NCBI GenBank assembly: GCA_963675435.1
Contig: OY776216.1
Span: 1,302,001-1,366,000 of the forward strand
Reading direction: 5' to 3'
Source of the DNA: Saccharicrinis sp963675435
GTDB lineage: Bacteria > Bacteroidota > Bacteroidia > Bacteroidales > Marinilabiliaceae
Length of the DNA stretch: 64,000 bases
The translations under genes and the position numbers were made by a program. Shown one piece after another: positions 1-8,272 of the stretch (position 1 is its first letter; each line of letters opens with the position of its first letter). Below the pieces are notes generated by a model, which saw only the letters and a program-made list of their open reading frames with translations, did not search any database and was not told the DNA's origin.

Positions 1-167
1 ATAAAAAACAATAACATTACACCTTGGATGTCTCTAATAAGAATAAGTGATTCTTTATATATTGAGAAAAATATCTTTTTCATTGGTTTAAGCTTTATCA
101 AAGATGAAATCTAGTGCAAATAGTATTCGAAATAAAGTATATCTTTTATTTACTTATAAGAAAGATT

Positions 168-920
168 TTAATCTCTTAACTTTTCTCCGGTAAGCTTGAG
201 AAAAACATCTTCCAAATTATTGCAGTCTTTATGTAAATTTAAAAGTACATTCGGACTAGATGTGGTAATTAATTTCCCTTTGTCGATAATTCCTATTTGA
301 TTACATAATTTTTGAACATCTTCCATAATATGAGATGTGTAAATTATAGTTGTTCCCTCAGTATTTAATTTTTGAAGAAATTTTCGAATAACATTTTTTG
401 ATTGTACGTCAATTCCAACCATTGGTTCATCTAGAATTAATAGTTTAGGAGAATGTAATAGCCCTGCAATTAGGTTTATCCTTCGTTTCATTCCACCTGA
501 GAAGGTTGAAATTTTTTTGTTTTTAACGTGAATCAAACCTAGTTCTGTTAGTAGTTCATCAATAATAGATTTAAGCTTCTTTAGAGGTAATCCATAAAGA
601 CTTCCAAAATATATTAAATTTTCATTTGCAGATAGGCTGTCATATAGTGCTATATCCTGAGGTACAACTCCAATAAAGTGCTTTATTTTATTTAAGTGGG
701 TATGCGAATCTAAATTGTTGATTAAACAAGAGCCTGAACAGGGTTTTAATAGACTGCTTATTATAGAAATACTAGTGGTTTTACCTGCTCCATTAGGTCC
801 TAATAAACCAAAAAAATCACCTTGATTAATGGAGAATGACACATGATCAACAGCCGGTTCTGCTTTTCCTTTATAGTATTTTGTTACGGATTGAAATTCC
901 AGAATAGTTGTTGAACTCAT
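168..920 (-). CDS. ABC transporter ATP-binding protein (ABC-2 exporter type)
   Basis: ATPase subunit of an ABC exporter; it should energise a separate membrane permease. Walker A GPNGAGKTT lies at residues 41-49, the signature FSGGMKRR near 140-147, Walker B LLILDEP at 160-166, and the H-loop histidine at 197. At 250 residues it is somewhat short for DrrA/CcmA-type ATPases but complete. It is the last gene seen of a minus-strand operon (darA, darB, unknown, BtrH-like), starting 8 bases after the BtrH-like gene, so it probably moves the pigment or its precursor. No permease gene is visible in the 167 bases to its left, so the partner presumably lies beyond the window. The family is certain; the substrate is inference. 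Confidence 0.93.
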   Translation of the reverse strand: MSSTTILEFQSVTKYYKGKAEPAVDHVSFSINQGDFFGLLGPNGAGKTTSISIISSLLKPCSGSCLINNLDSHTHLNKIKHFIGVVPQDIALYDSLSANENLIYFGSLYGLPLKKLKSIIDELLTELGLIHVKNKKISTFSGGMKRRINLIAGLLHSPKLLILDEPMVGIDVQSKNVIRKFLQKLNTEGTTIIYTSHIMEDVQKLCNQIGIIDKGKLITTSSPNVLLNLHKDCNNLEDVFLKLTGEKLRD

Positions 921-928
921 CTCTAATA

Positions 929-1933
929 TTATTCTAGTGATTTAACTATTTTTCCTAATTGTGTAAATAAAACTTTTTCTCGTTGTCCTATTTCATGTAG
1001 ACTATTGGCAACATCATTATATCCGATTTCTCCAGAACGATTTTTATATATTCTTGAAGCATCTATTGCGAAAGCTCTCCACATATCACCAATTGCAGTC
1101 ATGTCAGCAGATAACTTATCAAGTTGCGTGTTCTCGAATTTTTGAGCAGCTTCTTGTAAGAACGAGGCATATAAAAATCGGAAGCCAGCACCACCAGTAC
1201 CAATTTCTTCTTGCATTCTGACTATTTGCCCCAGAAATCGTTCTGATTTTTTACTTCCATATTTTTTAGGCCATTTTCTAATACGTTTACTCAAATATTC
1301 AATTCCATCTACACCTACAATGCCTTTGTAATGAAGCATTTGAGTTGCATTCTTTTTAATGCCCTTTTTTATGGCAGTATTGATGTCGGTTAATCCTTTA
1401 TTACATTGAATGCTATACATTTTGCCTTTAGGACTTCCTGTACCTTTAGCAAATCTAACTCTAACTAATTCCTCAGAAGTCAGTTTTTCGACATTCTCCA
1501 TAATTGGATCACTAATCAAATATTGATTATTTTCTTTACCCAAACCAACAATGTTGTGTGCATTAAAATGAAATCGATACTGAGGAGGAAAATATGACAA
1601 ATGATAAACACCAACAACCATTCCTGTAGGTATACCATTGTTAAGATTTGCATCTAACTTAGCCATAGCTTTCGCAGGCGACCTAAACTTTTGCGATTGA
1701 ACTTTAATACCCAGGTTTTTAGTTGCATGGTTGAATATATGTCCGGGCATGGGCCTGAATGAAAATACAGGCATGCCGTGTAATTTTATAAACGGTAAAT
1801 AGGCAAAAAATAATCCTGCACCAATCCCAAAAACCATTGCCTCGCTAATGTCAACACCCTGATGTTTCAATAAATTTCTTGTAACACCGTTTTCACAGTG
1901 TGAGGACATTCTATGATCGAATTCAATCTTCAT
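929..1933 (-). CDS. BtrH N-terminal domain protein (peptidase C39-like fold)
   Basis: A 334-residue protein resembling the BtrH_N/DUF4872 family. Known BtrH is an acyltransferase that moves an acyl group from an acyl carrier protein in butirosin synthesis. The N-terminal part has the family's conserved start (MSSHCENGVTRNLLKH, Cys13) and a glycine-rich FGIGAGLFFAYLPF segment; a His-rich FHFNAHNIVGLG segment and ISDP follow, and the C-terminal half is helical and basic. In this pigment cluster it could act on an ACP-bound intermediate, which is inference. It starts 7 bases after the upstream small gene and ends 8 bases before the ABC ATPase, so it is co-transcribed. Confidence 0.75.
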   Translation of the reverse strand: MKIEFDHRMSSHCENGVTRNLLKHQGVDISEAMVFGIGAGLFFAYLPFIKLHGMPVFSFRPMPGHIFNHATKNLGIKVQSQKFRSPAKAMAKLDANLNNGIPTGMVVGVYHLSYFPPQYRFHFNAHNIVGLGKENNQYLISDPIMENVEKLTSEELVRVRFAKGTGSPKGKMYSIQCNKGLTDINTAIKKGIKKNATQMLHYKGIVGVDGIEYLSKRIRKWPKKYGSKKSERFLGQIVRMQEEIGTGGAGFRFLYASFLQEAAQKFENTQLDKLSADMTAIGDMWRAFAIDASRIYKNRSGEIGYNDVANSLHEIGQREKVLFTQLGKIVKSLE

Positions 1934-1940
1934 TACAGCA

Positions 1941-2342
1941 CTAATCTATTTTTTTTACTTCGTCAACTCTTTTGTAACCAAAAGCATATCTGTAAGTTTC
2001 TAATTGTACATCGGTTAATTTTGATCCCACTTTATAACTACAATCCCGCCATACTCTGTACCAACTATAACCAGTGTAACCAGATAGTATTTTAATACTC
2101 ATCATATTTTTCTTCATATGATAATAGATGAAGCTTTTCTTTTTTCTGAGATAAAGTTGTCTGGCTTTTTCCATTTGCTCTTCTTCAAACTCCCAGGCTT
2201 GCTCAAGGGCAACATTCTTCGGTTCAAATCCGGAACTCTTTACTGCTTTGTATTTTCCATCATCGTCAACAGCAAACTCAATAACGCTAAAGTCTTTTTT
2301 GAATTTATCAGAATGGTCTTGAGGAACTTCATTTATTTTCAT
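1941..2342 (-). CDS. Conserved-looking hypothetical protein in the pigment operon
   Basis: A 133-residue soluble, highly charged protein that I do not recognise as a named family. It has an acidic N-terminus, a Glu/Lys-rich helical middle (about residues 50-70) and a Tyr/Trp-rich segment with YTGYSWYRVWRDC near 93-105. No signal peptide or membrane segment is seen. It lies between darB (49-base gap) and the BtrH-like gene (7-base gap) on the same strand, so it is very likely translated as part of the operon. Its coding status rests on operon position and good ORF structure. Confidence 0.65.
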   Translation of the reverse strand: MKINEVPQDHSDKFKKDFSVIEFAVDDDGKYKAVKSSGFEPKNVALEQAWEFEEEQMEKARQLYLRKKKSFIYYHMKKNMMSIKILSGYTGYSWYRVWRDCSYKVGSKLTDVQLETYRYAFGYKRVDEVKKID

Positions 2343-2391
2343 GGCTTATAAATTTAGTTATAAGTATTCCGTTTTCAGCATTTCTTGCGCT

Positions 2392-3522
2392 TTATACCAC
2401 TGTTAATAAAGCATAGGTGTAAGAAAATCTTGCACTTTCAGGAATCATCATTAAAATTTTCTGTCCTTTAACTAATTTTCCAGAATTAAATAATTCTTCA
2501 AGCATAATAAACCCTGAAGCAGAAGCCACGTTACCTACATTAGGAAGATTTAAGAACCATTTTTCATCTGGAATCTCTAATCCTTCATCTAATAATGATT
2601 GGTTGATATGTTTTTTAAAGAACATTGATGAAATGTGAGGCATGAAATAATCAATCTCATCCAGAGAGAAGTTATTTTTCTCTAAAATTTCAGAAAGAAA
2701 TTTACCTCCGAACTTTGTGATATATTTTTCAAGAAGTTTAGAATCCTGTTTTAAAGAAAACACAGATTTCTCAAGTAATTCCTTTTGATCCAAACTTCTC
2801 CAAGGACGTACTCTACCTGTTTCATCTTTTAATCCACCTGCATACATGCAGGTTTCAGCAAGATGTGCAAATGATTTAATTTCTATCCATTCTAGTTTTA
2901 AAGATATACCATCAGTGTTGGGTTTATCTTCTAATAAAACTGCAGCTGCACCATCGGATAGCATCCAACGTAAAAACTCTTTTTCAAATGCAACATAACC
3001 ATTCTCACCAAGTTCTTGAAGATGTGTTGATTCTTCCTCAAAATTTTTGGACATCATCCAACTTGACATATTTTCAGATCCTACACATACTGCATATTTT
3101 GATTTTCCTGTTTGAACCGACATGTGCGCATAGTTTAGAGCCCACATTGTACTGTTACAAGATCCTGTTGCCGACATGGCATCAACTGCACCAATACCCA
3201 ATTGGCCATGCACCATACAAGATAAAGATGGCATTTGTATATCAGGTGAAGCAGAACCACTTGTTAATAAGTCAATCTTCTGAAGATCTGCGCCTTGTTT
3301 TTCAAGAGCTTTTATGGCTTCAACAGCCATATCCTCAACAGAGTGAGTAATGTTTCCTTCTTTATCTAATGCGTAATATCTGTTTTTTATACCATTGTTT
3401 CTTAATACAATATTTTTAGCTTTTGATCTTAAGCCTTTAATCTTCCCCAGATAATCTTCCATTTCATCATTGCTAACCGCTTGATTAGGAAAGAATTTAG
3501 ATATTTTATTAATGAATGTCAT
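2392..3522 (-). CDS. darB: DarB-like 3-oxoacyl-ACP synthase III (dialkylresorcinol ketosynthase)
   Basis: A thiolase-fold condensing enzyme of the FabH/KASIII class. The Cys-His-Asn triad is visible: Cys122 in ATGSCNS, His296 in MPHISSM and Asn331 in PNVGNVASA. Its 376 residues exceed housekeeping FabH (332 residues elsewhere in this window), as expected for the DarB branch. DarB condenses a beta-ketoacyl thioester with a second acyl thioester before ring formation to a 2,5-dialkylresorcinol, the lipid half of flexirubin pigments. Its gene lies 9 bases after the DarA-like gene. The pairing with darA is the main argument for DarB rather than a generic KASIII. Confidence 0.82.
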   Translation of the reverse strand: MTFINKISKFFPNQAVSNDEMEDYLGKIKGLRSKAKNIVLRNNGIKNRYYALDKEGNITHSVEDMAVEAIKALEKQGADLQKIDLLTSGSASPDIQMPSLSCMVHGQLGIGAVDAMSATGSCNSTMWALNYAHMSVQTGKSKYAVCVGSENMSSWMMSKNFEEESTHLQELGENGYVAFEKEFLRWMLSDGAAAVLLEDKPNTDGISLKLEWIEIKSFAHLAETCMYAGGLKDETGRVRPWRSLDQKELLEKSVFSLKQDSKLLEKYITKFGGKFLSEILEKNNFSLDEIDYFMPHISSMFFKKHINQSLLDEGLEIPDEKWFLNLPNVGNVASASGFIMLEELFNSGKLVKGQKILMMIPESARFSYTYALLTVV

Positions 3523-3531
3523 AGTTAAATG

Positions 3532-4443
3532 TTATTTTAGTTCAATCCCCTGATAGTACGCGATTATCTTTTTAGTTCTAAACCTAAATAAAAGATGTAT
3601 TAAATTAAAAACAAGCATTGCTATTGGTGATAATCCAAATAAAGCAAACAGCAAGTAGGTTCTAAAAACTTTTATTCGTTTGTGCCATTCCCTGCTATGT
3701 TTTTTAGGTTTAGATACGTACTTACTAAATTTTCTGAATATTTTTTTAGCATTTAGCTCAGTCATTAAAACCGAAAATTTTATATCTACGGCTTTTAAGC
3801 TAATAAGTTCCTTTTGTAATAAAGTTTTATTTTTATGTGTTAGGAAACTATTTATAGCAGGAGCAAAACGTTTTGCTCCTGTAATTGTTTTGTCGCTAAT
3901 TCCTGCATTAGGTAATAATTTATATGGACCTTTATTTCCGTATACCAACCATTTGATAATAGTAATTGCTGAAATGTAATTATGATTGGTATCTCCTAGT
4001 ACAATATTTCCAACAAGTTTTGCATTGGCACCAACAATAAACTTCTTTATAGATTCTTGTGCTGAATAACACATGTTTCTTGCCCCATGGATGGTTAAAA
4101 CATTTTTGTTTTTTAAAAATGATTTTATTTCAGGATGTTTAAAAAATGCTGTAACAGGAACTGATGGTGATAAAAACCAGGACTGACAGCCAATAATAAC
4201 CAGATCATAATCTTTGTTTTTATCAAAAGAGAAGGATTCTAAATCACACCCTCTTTCTTCAACACTGTCAGGAAACACATCAAAAAAATACTCCCCCCAT
4301 GGAAAAGGATATTCCCTGGAAGGTTTAATTATTTCATAATCGATATTTATATCAGTGTTTTGTGCTAATTCATCAACCACAGAATGAACGACATTTTTTA
4401 ATTGTCCGGATTGAGAATAATACACAACAAGAATTTTCTTCAT
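3532..4443 (-). CDS. darA: DarA-like dialkylresorcinol condensing enzyme
   Basis: A 303-residue protein with a flavodoxin-like N-terminus: the phosphate-loop motif YYSQSGQLKNV starts near residue 8 and is followed by the strand DLVIIGCQSWFLSPS. A hydrophobic segment near residues 263-288 suggests membrane association at the C-terminus. DarA acts with DarB in forming the aromatic ring of dialkylresorcinols. It is the first gene of the minus-strand operon and is divergent from the ketosynthase gene across a 291-base regulatory gap. The assignment rests on domain pattern, length and the adjacent darB-like gene. Confidence 0.8.
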   Translation of the reverse strand: MKKILVVYYSQSGQLKNVVHSVVDELAQNTDINIDYEIIKPSREYPFPWGEYFFDVFPDSVEERGCDLESFSFDKNKDYDLVIIGCQSWFLSPSVPVTAFFKHPEIKSFLKNKNVLTIHGARNMCYSAQESIKKFIVGANAKLVGNIVLGDTNHNYISAITIIKWLVYGNKGPYKLLPNAGISDKTITGAKRFAPAINSFLTHKNKTLLQKELISLKAVDIKFSVLMTELNAKKIFRKFSKYVSKPKKHSREWHKRIKVFRTYLLFALFGLSPIAMLVFNLIHLLFRFRTKKIIAYYQGIELK

Positions 4444-4734
4444 AATATTGGTATATACTACAGTTTTGAAATTTTCCTTAAAGAAAAATAATTCAACAAC
4501 GTTGTAATAATCAAAGGCGTTTAAGTTGGGTGCAAAAATACCTTAATATATTAATTTAACAAATATTCAATATGTTCAAATATTGTTCTTTATAAAATAA
4601 TTATAGAAGCTTTTTTTGTTATGTTTGTGATAAGGATAATCTAATTAATAAAGAAACTCACACATAGATTAAATTAAAAAGAAGATTTAATCGAAGCTGA
4701 GTTAGTTACACAACAAAAAGGAAAAAAAAGTCCT
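4444..4734. promoter_or_regulatory. Divergent promoter region of the pigment operons
   Basis: 291 very AT-rich bases separate the divergent darA-like and ketosynthase genes, so promoters for both operons should lie here. On the plus strand TATGTTTG at 4620-4627 fits the Bacteroidota -7 consensus TAnnTTTG, but I see no TTG at the right distance. On the minus strand the reverse complement of 4533-4540 reads TATTTTTG, another possible -7. No coding region or strong hairpin was seen. Confidence 0.35.
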
Positions 4735-5937
4735 ATGAATCTACCTAAACAAGAAAAAGTACACATTACGGGTATTGGAATTATATCTGCTTTGGGTAAA
4801 AATGTTAAGGAAAATCTCGATTCAATTCTTGCTGAAAAATCAGGGATAAGAAAAATTCAATATCTGGATACCGTTCATAAAGATAAATTTCATGTAGCAG
4901 AAGTACCATACACAAATGATGAATTACATGATTTGGCTGGAATTCAGAAAATGGATCATTTCCCCAGAACCACTTTATTGGCAAGTATTGCTGTTAAGGA
5001 GGCGTTGCAAGACTCTAATTATTCAGATGATACTAATGTAAGAACTGGGTTAGTTTTAGGAACGACTGTTGGAGGAATGGATGTTGCTGAAAAGAATTAT
5101 AAGGAAGAAGGTGATAACCCAAAATATTGGATTGCTTGTCAGAATAAAAGTTATACTGCAGACTATCTTGCAGAACAATTTGGAATAAATGATTTTGTTA
5201 CCACAATAACAACAGCTTGCTCATCAAGTGCAAATGCCATAATGATTGGCAGTGAACTCATCAAAAATAATCAATTGGATAGGGTAATTGTTGGAGGTGC
5301 AGATTCGTTATGTAAATACACATTAAACGGCTTTAATACGTTAATGATTTTAAGCGAAGACCCATGTAAACCTTTTGATGAAGATAGGAAGGGATTAACG
5401 TTGGGTGAAGGAGCTGGATTTATGGTATTGGAAAGTCAGACAATGGTGGCCAAAAACAAAAAGAAAACGTATGCTGTTGTATCTGGATATTCAAATAAAA
5501 ATGATGCCTTTCATCAAACAGCAACATCTGAAAAAGGAGAAGGACCATTTTTATGTATGAGAGAGGCGCTAGAAATGGCAGGCCTATTGCCAGAAGAGAT
5601 AAATTATATAAATGCTCATGGTACAGGTACTCCTAATAATGATTTTACAGAGAGTGTTGCTATTGAAAGGGTGTTTGGGGAGCAATATCCACCATTTTCA
5701 TCATTAAAACCATTTATTGGCCATACGTTAGGAGCTGCTGGAGGAATTGAAGCGATTTTTAGTGTATTGTGTATAAATAATCAAATGATTTACCCGAGTC
5801 TAAATCTGAAAAATCCAATTTTACAAGTATTAGCCAAGCCAAATGAGAAATTGATGAAAACAAAAGTTTCGCATGTAATGAGTAATTCATTTGGTTTTGG
5901 AGGTAATGACACAACGGTAATTTTGTCACAATTTTAA
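4735..5937 (+). CDS. Beta-ketoacyl-ACP synthase (KAS II-type, aryl polyene/flexirubin)
   Basis: A 400-residue FabF-type ketosynthase that extends an ACP-bound chain. The Cys-His-His catalytic set is complete: Cys162 in TTACSSS, His295 in NAHGTGTP and His330 in FIGHTLGAAGG. It starts at an ATG and ends one base before a TTG that opens the frame of the next gene, the usual KS/chain-length-factor pairing. With darA/darB on the other strand, it most likely builds the polyene chain of a flexirubin-like pigment. That role is inferred from context; the enzyme class is certain. Confidence 0.9.
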   Translation: MNLPKQEKVHITGIGIISALGKNVKENLDSILAEKSGIRKIQYLDTVHKDKFHVAEVPYTNDELHDLAGIQKMDHFPRTTLLASIAVKEALQDSNYSDDTNVRTGLVLGTTVGGMDVAEKNYKEEGDNPKYWIACQNKSYTADYLAEQFGINDFVTTITTACSSSANAIMIGSELIKNNQLDRVIVGGADSLCKYTLNGFNTLMILSEDPCKPFDEDRKGLTLGEGAGFMVLESQTMVAKNKKKTYAVVSGYSNKNDAFHQTATSEKGEGPFLCMREALEMAGLLPEEINYINAHGTGTPNNDFTESVAIERVFGEQYPPFSSLKPFIGHTLGAAGGIEAIFSVLCINNQMIYPSLNLKNPILQVLAKPNEKLMKTKVSHVMSNSFGFGGNDTTVILSQF

Positions 5938-5965
5938 TTTGAGAAAAACTTTTTGTAGTAATAGC

Positions 5966-7021
5966 ATGAGTGTTTATATAAAATCAATTATAGCAGTTTC
6001 TGCACAAGATACATTTGAAAATAATTTGTTACCCCAACAGCTTAATCCGGTATCAAAATGGATGAAGTGTGTTACTCCTGAATTTAAAAAATATATTCCT
6101 GTAAAAGTTTTGAGACGAATGAATCGTTTTAGCAGGATAAGTTCGGTAAGTGCATTTAAGTCATTATCAAATTTAAGAATTGACAAGCCAGATGCTATAA
6201 TAACAGCAACAAGCATGGGGTGTGTTGAAGATTCAGAGAAATTCCTGAATCAAATGCTTGATAACAAAGAAATGCTCTTAACTCCAACTAGTTTTATTCA
6301 ATCTACGCATAATGCAGTAGGTTCAAATTTGGCCTTGGCATATAAATGTCATGGGTATAATATGGTTTATACACATGATAATAATGCCTTTGAAACAGCC
6401 TTGCTTGATGCATCGATAAAAATACAAACAGGCAAATTAAATAATATATTGATAGGGGCTGTTGATGAAATTTCTGAGGAGAATTATTATTTAAAAGCTT
6501 CGTTAAACTGGTGGAAATCTAAAGAAGAAACAAATCTGGATTTTTCAACGAGTGAAACAGAAGGAACAATTCCGGGAGAAGGTGCCACTTTCATGACGAT
6601 CTCAAGCGATGATAAAGATGCTGAGTTGGAATTTATTGGTACGGATGTATTTTATTCATTAAAATCAAATGAATCGTTATTAGATAGAGTAAGTCGTTTT
6701 GTGAAGACTCAAAATGTTGATTTGAAGGACGTAGATACGTTGATGTTAGCTATTGATGGTGATATAAGAAACAAGCAAGTATATCAGGATTTGATGGGTG
6801 AAGAATTCAGTCATGCAAATATTTGTTACTATAAACATATTTGTGGAAGTTATGATAGTGATGGTGGATTTGCTGTGTGGGTTGCATCTCAGTTAGTGAA
6901 AGAAGAAGCCGTACCAGAGTATGTTTATCTTAGAAATGTGAGCGTAAATTCAAAGACAATATTAATTGTCAGGCAAAATCAAAATAGAAATTTTGGGTTA
7001 ATACTTTTAAAGGCTGTTTAG
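5966..7021 (+). CDS. Ketosynthase chain-length-factor-like protein
   Basis: A ketosynthase-fold protein (Ketoacyl-synt_2 type) of about 351 residues from the ATG at 5966. The frame is open back to a TTG at 5939, but the family N-terminus fits the internal ATG (SVYIKSIIAVSAQ). The position of the active-site Cys reads YTHDNNAFETA, without a Cys, and the two active-site histidine motifs are not recognisable. It therefore resembles a non-catalytic chain-length factor that pairs with the ketosynthase just upstream, 28 bases away. Conserved TPTSFIQSTHNAVGS and GTIPGEGATFM segments support the family. Confidence 0.8.
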   Translation: MSVYIKSIIAVSAQDTFENNLLPQQLNPVSKWMKCVTPEFKKYIPVKVLRRMNRFSRISSVSAFKSLSNLRIDKPDAIITATSMGCVEDSEKFLNQMLDNKEMLLTPTSFIQSTHNAVGSNLALAYKCHGYNMVYTHDNNAFETALLDASIKIQTGKLNNILIGAVDEISEENYYLKASLNWWKSKEETNLDFSTSETEGTIPGEGATFMTISSDDKDAELEFIGTDVFYSLKSNESLLDRVSRFVKTQNVDLKDVDTLMLAIDGDIRNKQVYQDLMGEEFSHANICYYKHICGSYDSDGGFAVWVASQLVKEEAVPEYVYLRNVSVNSKTILIVRQNQNRNFGLILLKAV

Positions 7022-7103
7022 TTGTCTTCTTATTGCTAATGAAGTAGAATTTAACTTAAACTCAAGCATGTATTTCTTAAAAAATCATTAAAAGCTAGAA
7101 ATT

Positions 7104-7163
7104 ATGAGAAATATCAGTTATTTTCGCCGAACAATTAAAAATTTGGCAAAACAAGCATTGTAA
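7104..7163 (+). CDS. Possible 19-codon leader peptide upstream of DAHP synthase
   Basis: A short frame, MRNISYFRRTIKNLAKQAL then TAA, ends 4 bases before the start of the DAHP synthase gene. It contains adjacent Tyr and Phe codons, the end products that normally control this enzyme class, and a basic C-terminal half. I see no clear terminator/antiterminator pair. It may be a translated leader, a small coupled ORF or chance. Confidence 0.25.
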   Translation: MRNISYFRRTIKNLAKQAL

Positions 7164-7167
7164 TAAA

Positions 7168-8223
7168 ATGACTGATAAGAGAATTGAGAACATTAATATT
7201 AACGAAGAGCAAGCAATATTAACCCCTAACGAACTAAAGGATCTTTATCCTTTAAATGAAAATATTATAAAAACAATAGAGGAAGGTCAGGCTACTATAA
7301 AAAATATCTTAAGTGGAGAAGATAAAAGAATTTTGGTAGTTGTAGGTCCATGTTCTATTCATGATATTAAAGCTGCAAAAGAATATGCTCAAAAATTAAA
7401 GCAACTTTCAGAACAAGTTAAAGATTCTCTTTATTTAGTTATGCGTGTTTATTTTGAAAAACCGCGAACAACAGTTGGATGGCAAGGTTTGATAAACGAC
7501 CCTTTGTTAGATAATAGTTTTGAGCTAGAAGAAGGTTTGAAGCAAGCCCGGGAATTGTTGTCGTATATTGCTGAAATTGGAATGCCAGTTGCAGGAGAAG
7601 CTTTGGATATTGTAACTCCTCAGTATATTCAGGATTTAATTTCGTGGACAGCTATCGGTGCTCGTACTACAGAATCGCAGAGTCATAGAAAAATGGCAAG
7701 TGGTTTGTCTTCTGTTGTAGGATTTAAAAATGGTACAGATGGCAATTTAGAGATTGCTATTAATGCTCTTGAGTCAGTTGCTTCACCTCATAACTTTATC
7801 AGTATTGATCCGGATGGGCATGTTGCTGTTGTAAGAACAAAAGGAAATGCGAATACACACATCATTTTAAGAGGAGGCAAAAAGCCTAATTACGATGCAG
7901 TAAGTGTTGCAGAATATGAGGCTAGGTTGCAAAAAGCAGGTTTACCAGCTCGTATTATGATTGATTGTAGTCATTCTAATAGTTGCAAAAAAGCAGAAAA
8001 TCAAGCTAAAGTATTAAAAGATATAGAATCTCAAATCTTAAATGGGAATACTTCTATTATGGGAGTTATGATTGAGAGTAATCTGAATTTCGGTAAACAA
8101 AAAATTCCTACAGATTTATCAACGCTTAAATACGGAGTGTCAGTAACAGATGAATGTATTGGTTGGGATGAAACAGAAGAAGTTTTATTGAGTTTTGCTA
8201 AGAATATTAAAGGAAGTAAATAA
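7168..8223 (+). CDS. aroF: 3-deoxy-7-phosphoheptulonate (DAHP) synthase, class I
   Basis: First enzyme of the shikimate pathway: condenses phosphoenolpyruvate with erythrose 4-phosphate. The 351-residue product has the E. coli AroF/G/H pattern: VVGPCSIHD near residue 53, MRVYFEKPRTTVGWQG, the ARTTESQSHR segment, KNGTDG, ILRGGKKPNY and IMIDCSHSNS. It lies downstream of the ketosynthase pair on the same strand with a 146-base spacer, so it may supply tyrosine or phenylalanine for the aromatic starter of the pigment. It could equally be the general housekeeping copy. The symbol denotes the AroF/G/H family, not a specific feedback type. Confidence 0.9.
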   Translation: MTDKRIENININEEQAILTPNELKDLYPLNENIIKTIEEGQATIKNILSGEDKRILVVVGPCSIHDIKAAKEYAQKLKQLSEQVKDSLYLVMRVYFEKPRTTVGWQGLINDPLLDNSFELEEGLKQARELLSYIAEIGMPVAGEALDIVTPQYIQDLISWTAIGARTTESQSHRKMASGLSSVVGFKNGTDGNLEIAINALESVASPHNFISIDPDGHVAVVRTKGNANTHIILRGGKKPNYDAVSVAEYEARLQKAGLPARIMIDCSHSNSCKKAENQAKVLKDIESQILNGNTSIMGVMIESNLNFGKQKIPTDLSTLKYGVSVTDECIGWDETEEVLLSFAKNIKGSK

Positions 8224-8272
8224 TTACATAAAAGGGAGAGGGATTATGATGTTGTAATTTTTTATTAAGTTG

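Noticed and set aside
1913..2351. Plus-strand frames of 60 and 77 codons opposite the small pigment-operon gene
   Set aside because: They overlap the minus-strand operon genes completely and have no recognisable features; the minus strand shows compact operon structure.
3680..3979. 99-codon plus-strand frame opposite darA
   Set aside because: Antisense to a gene with clear flavodoxin features; no similarity or upstream signals.
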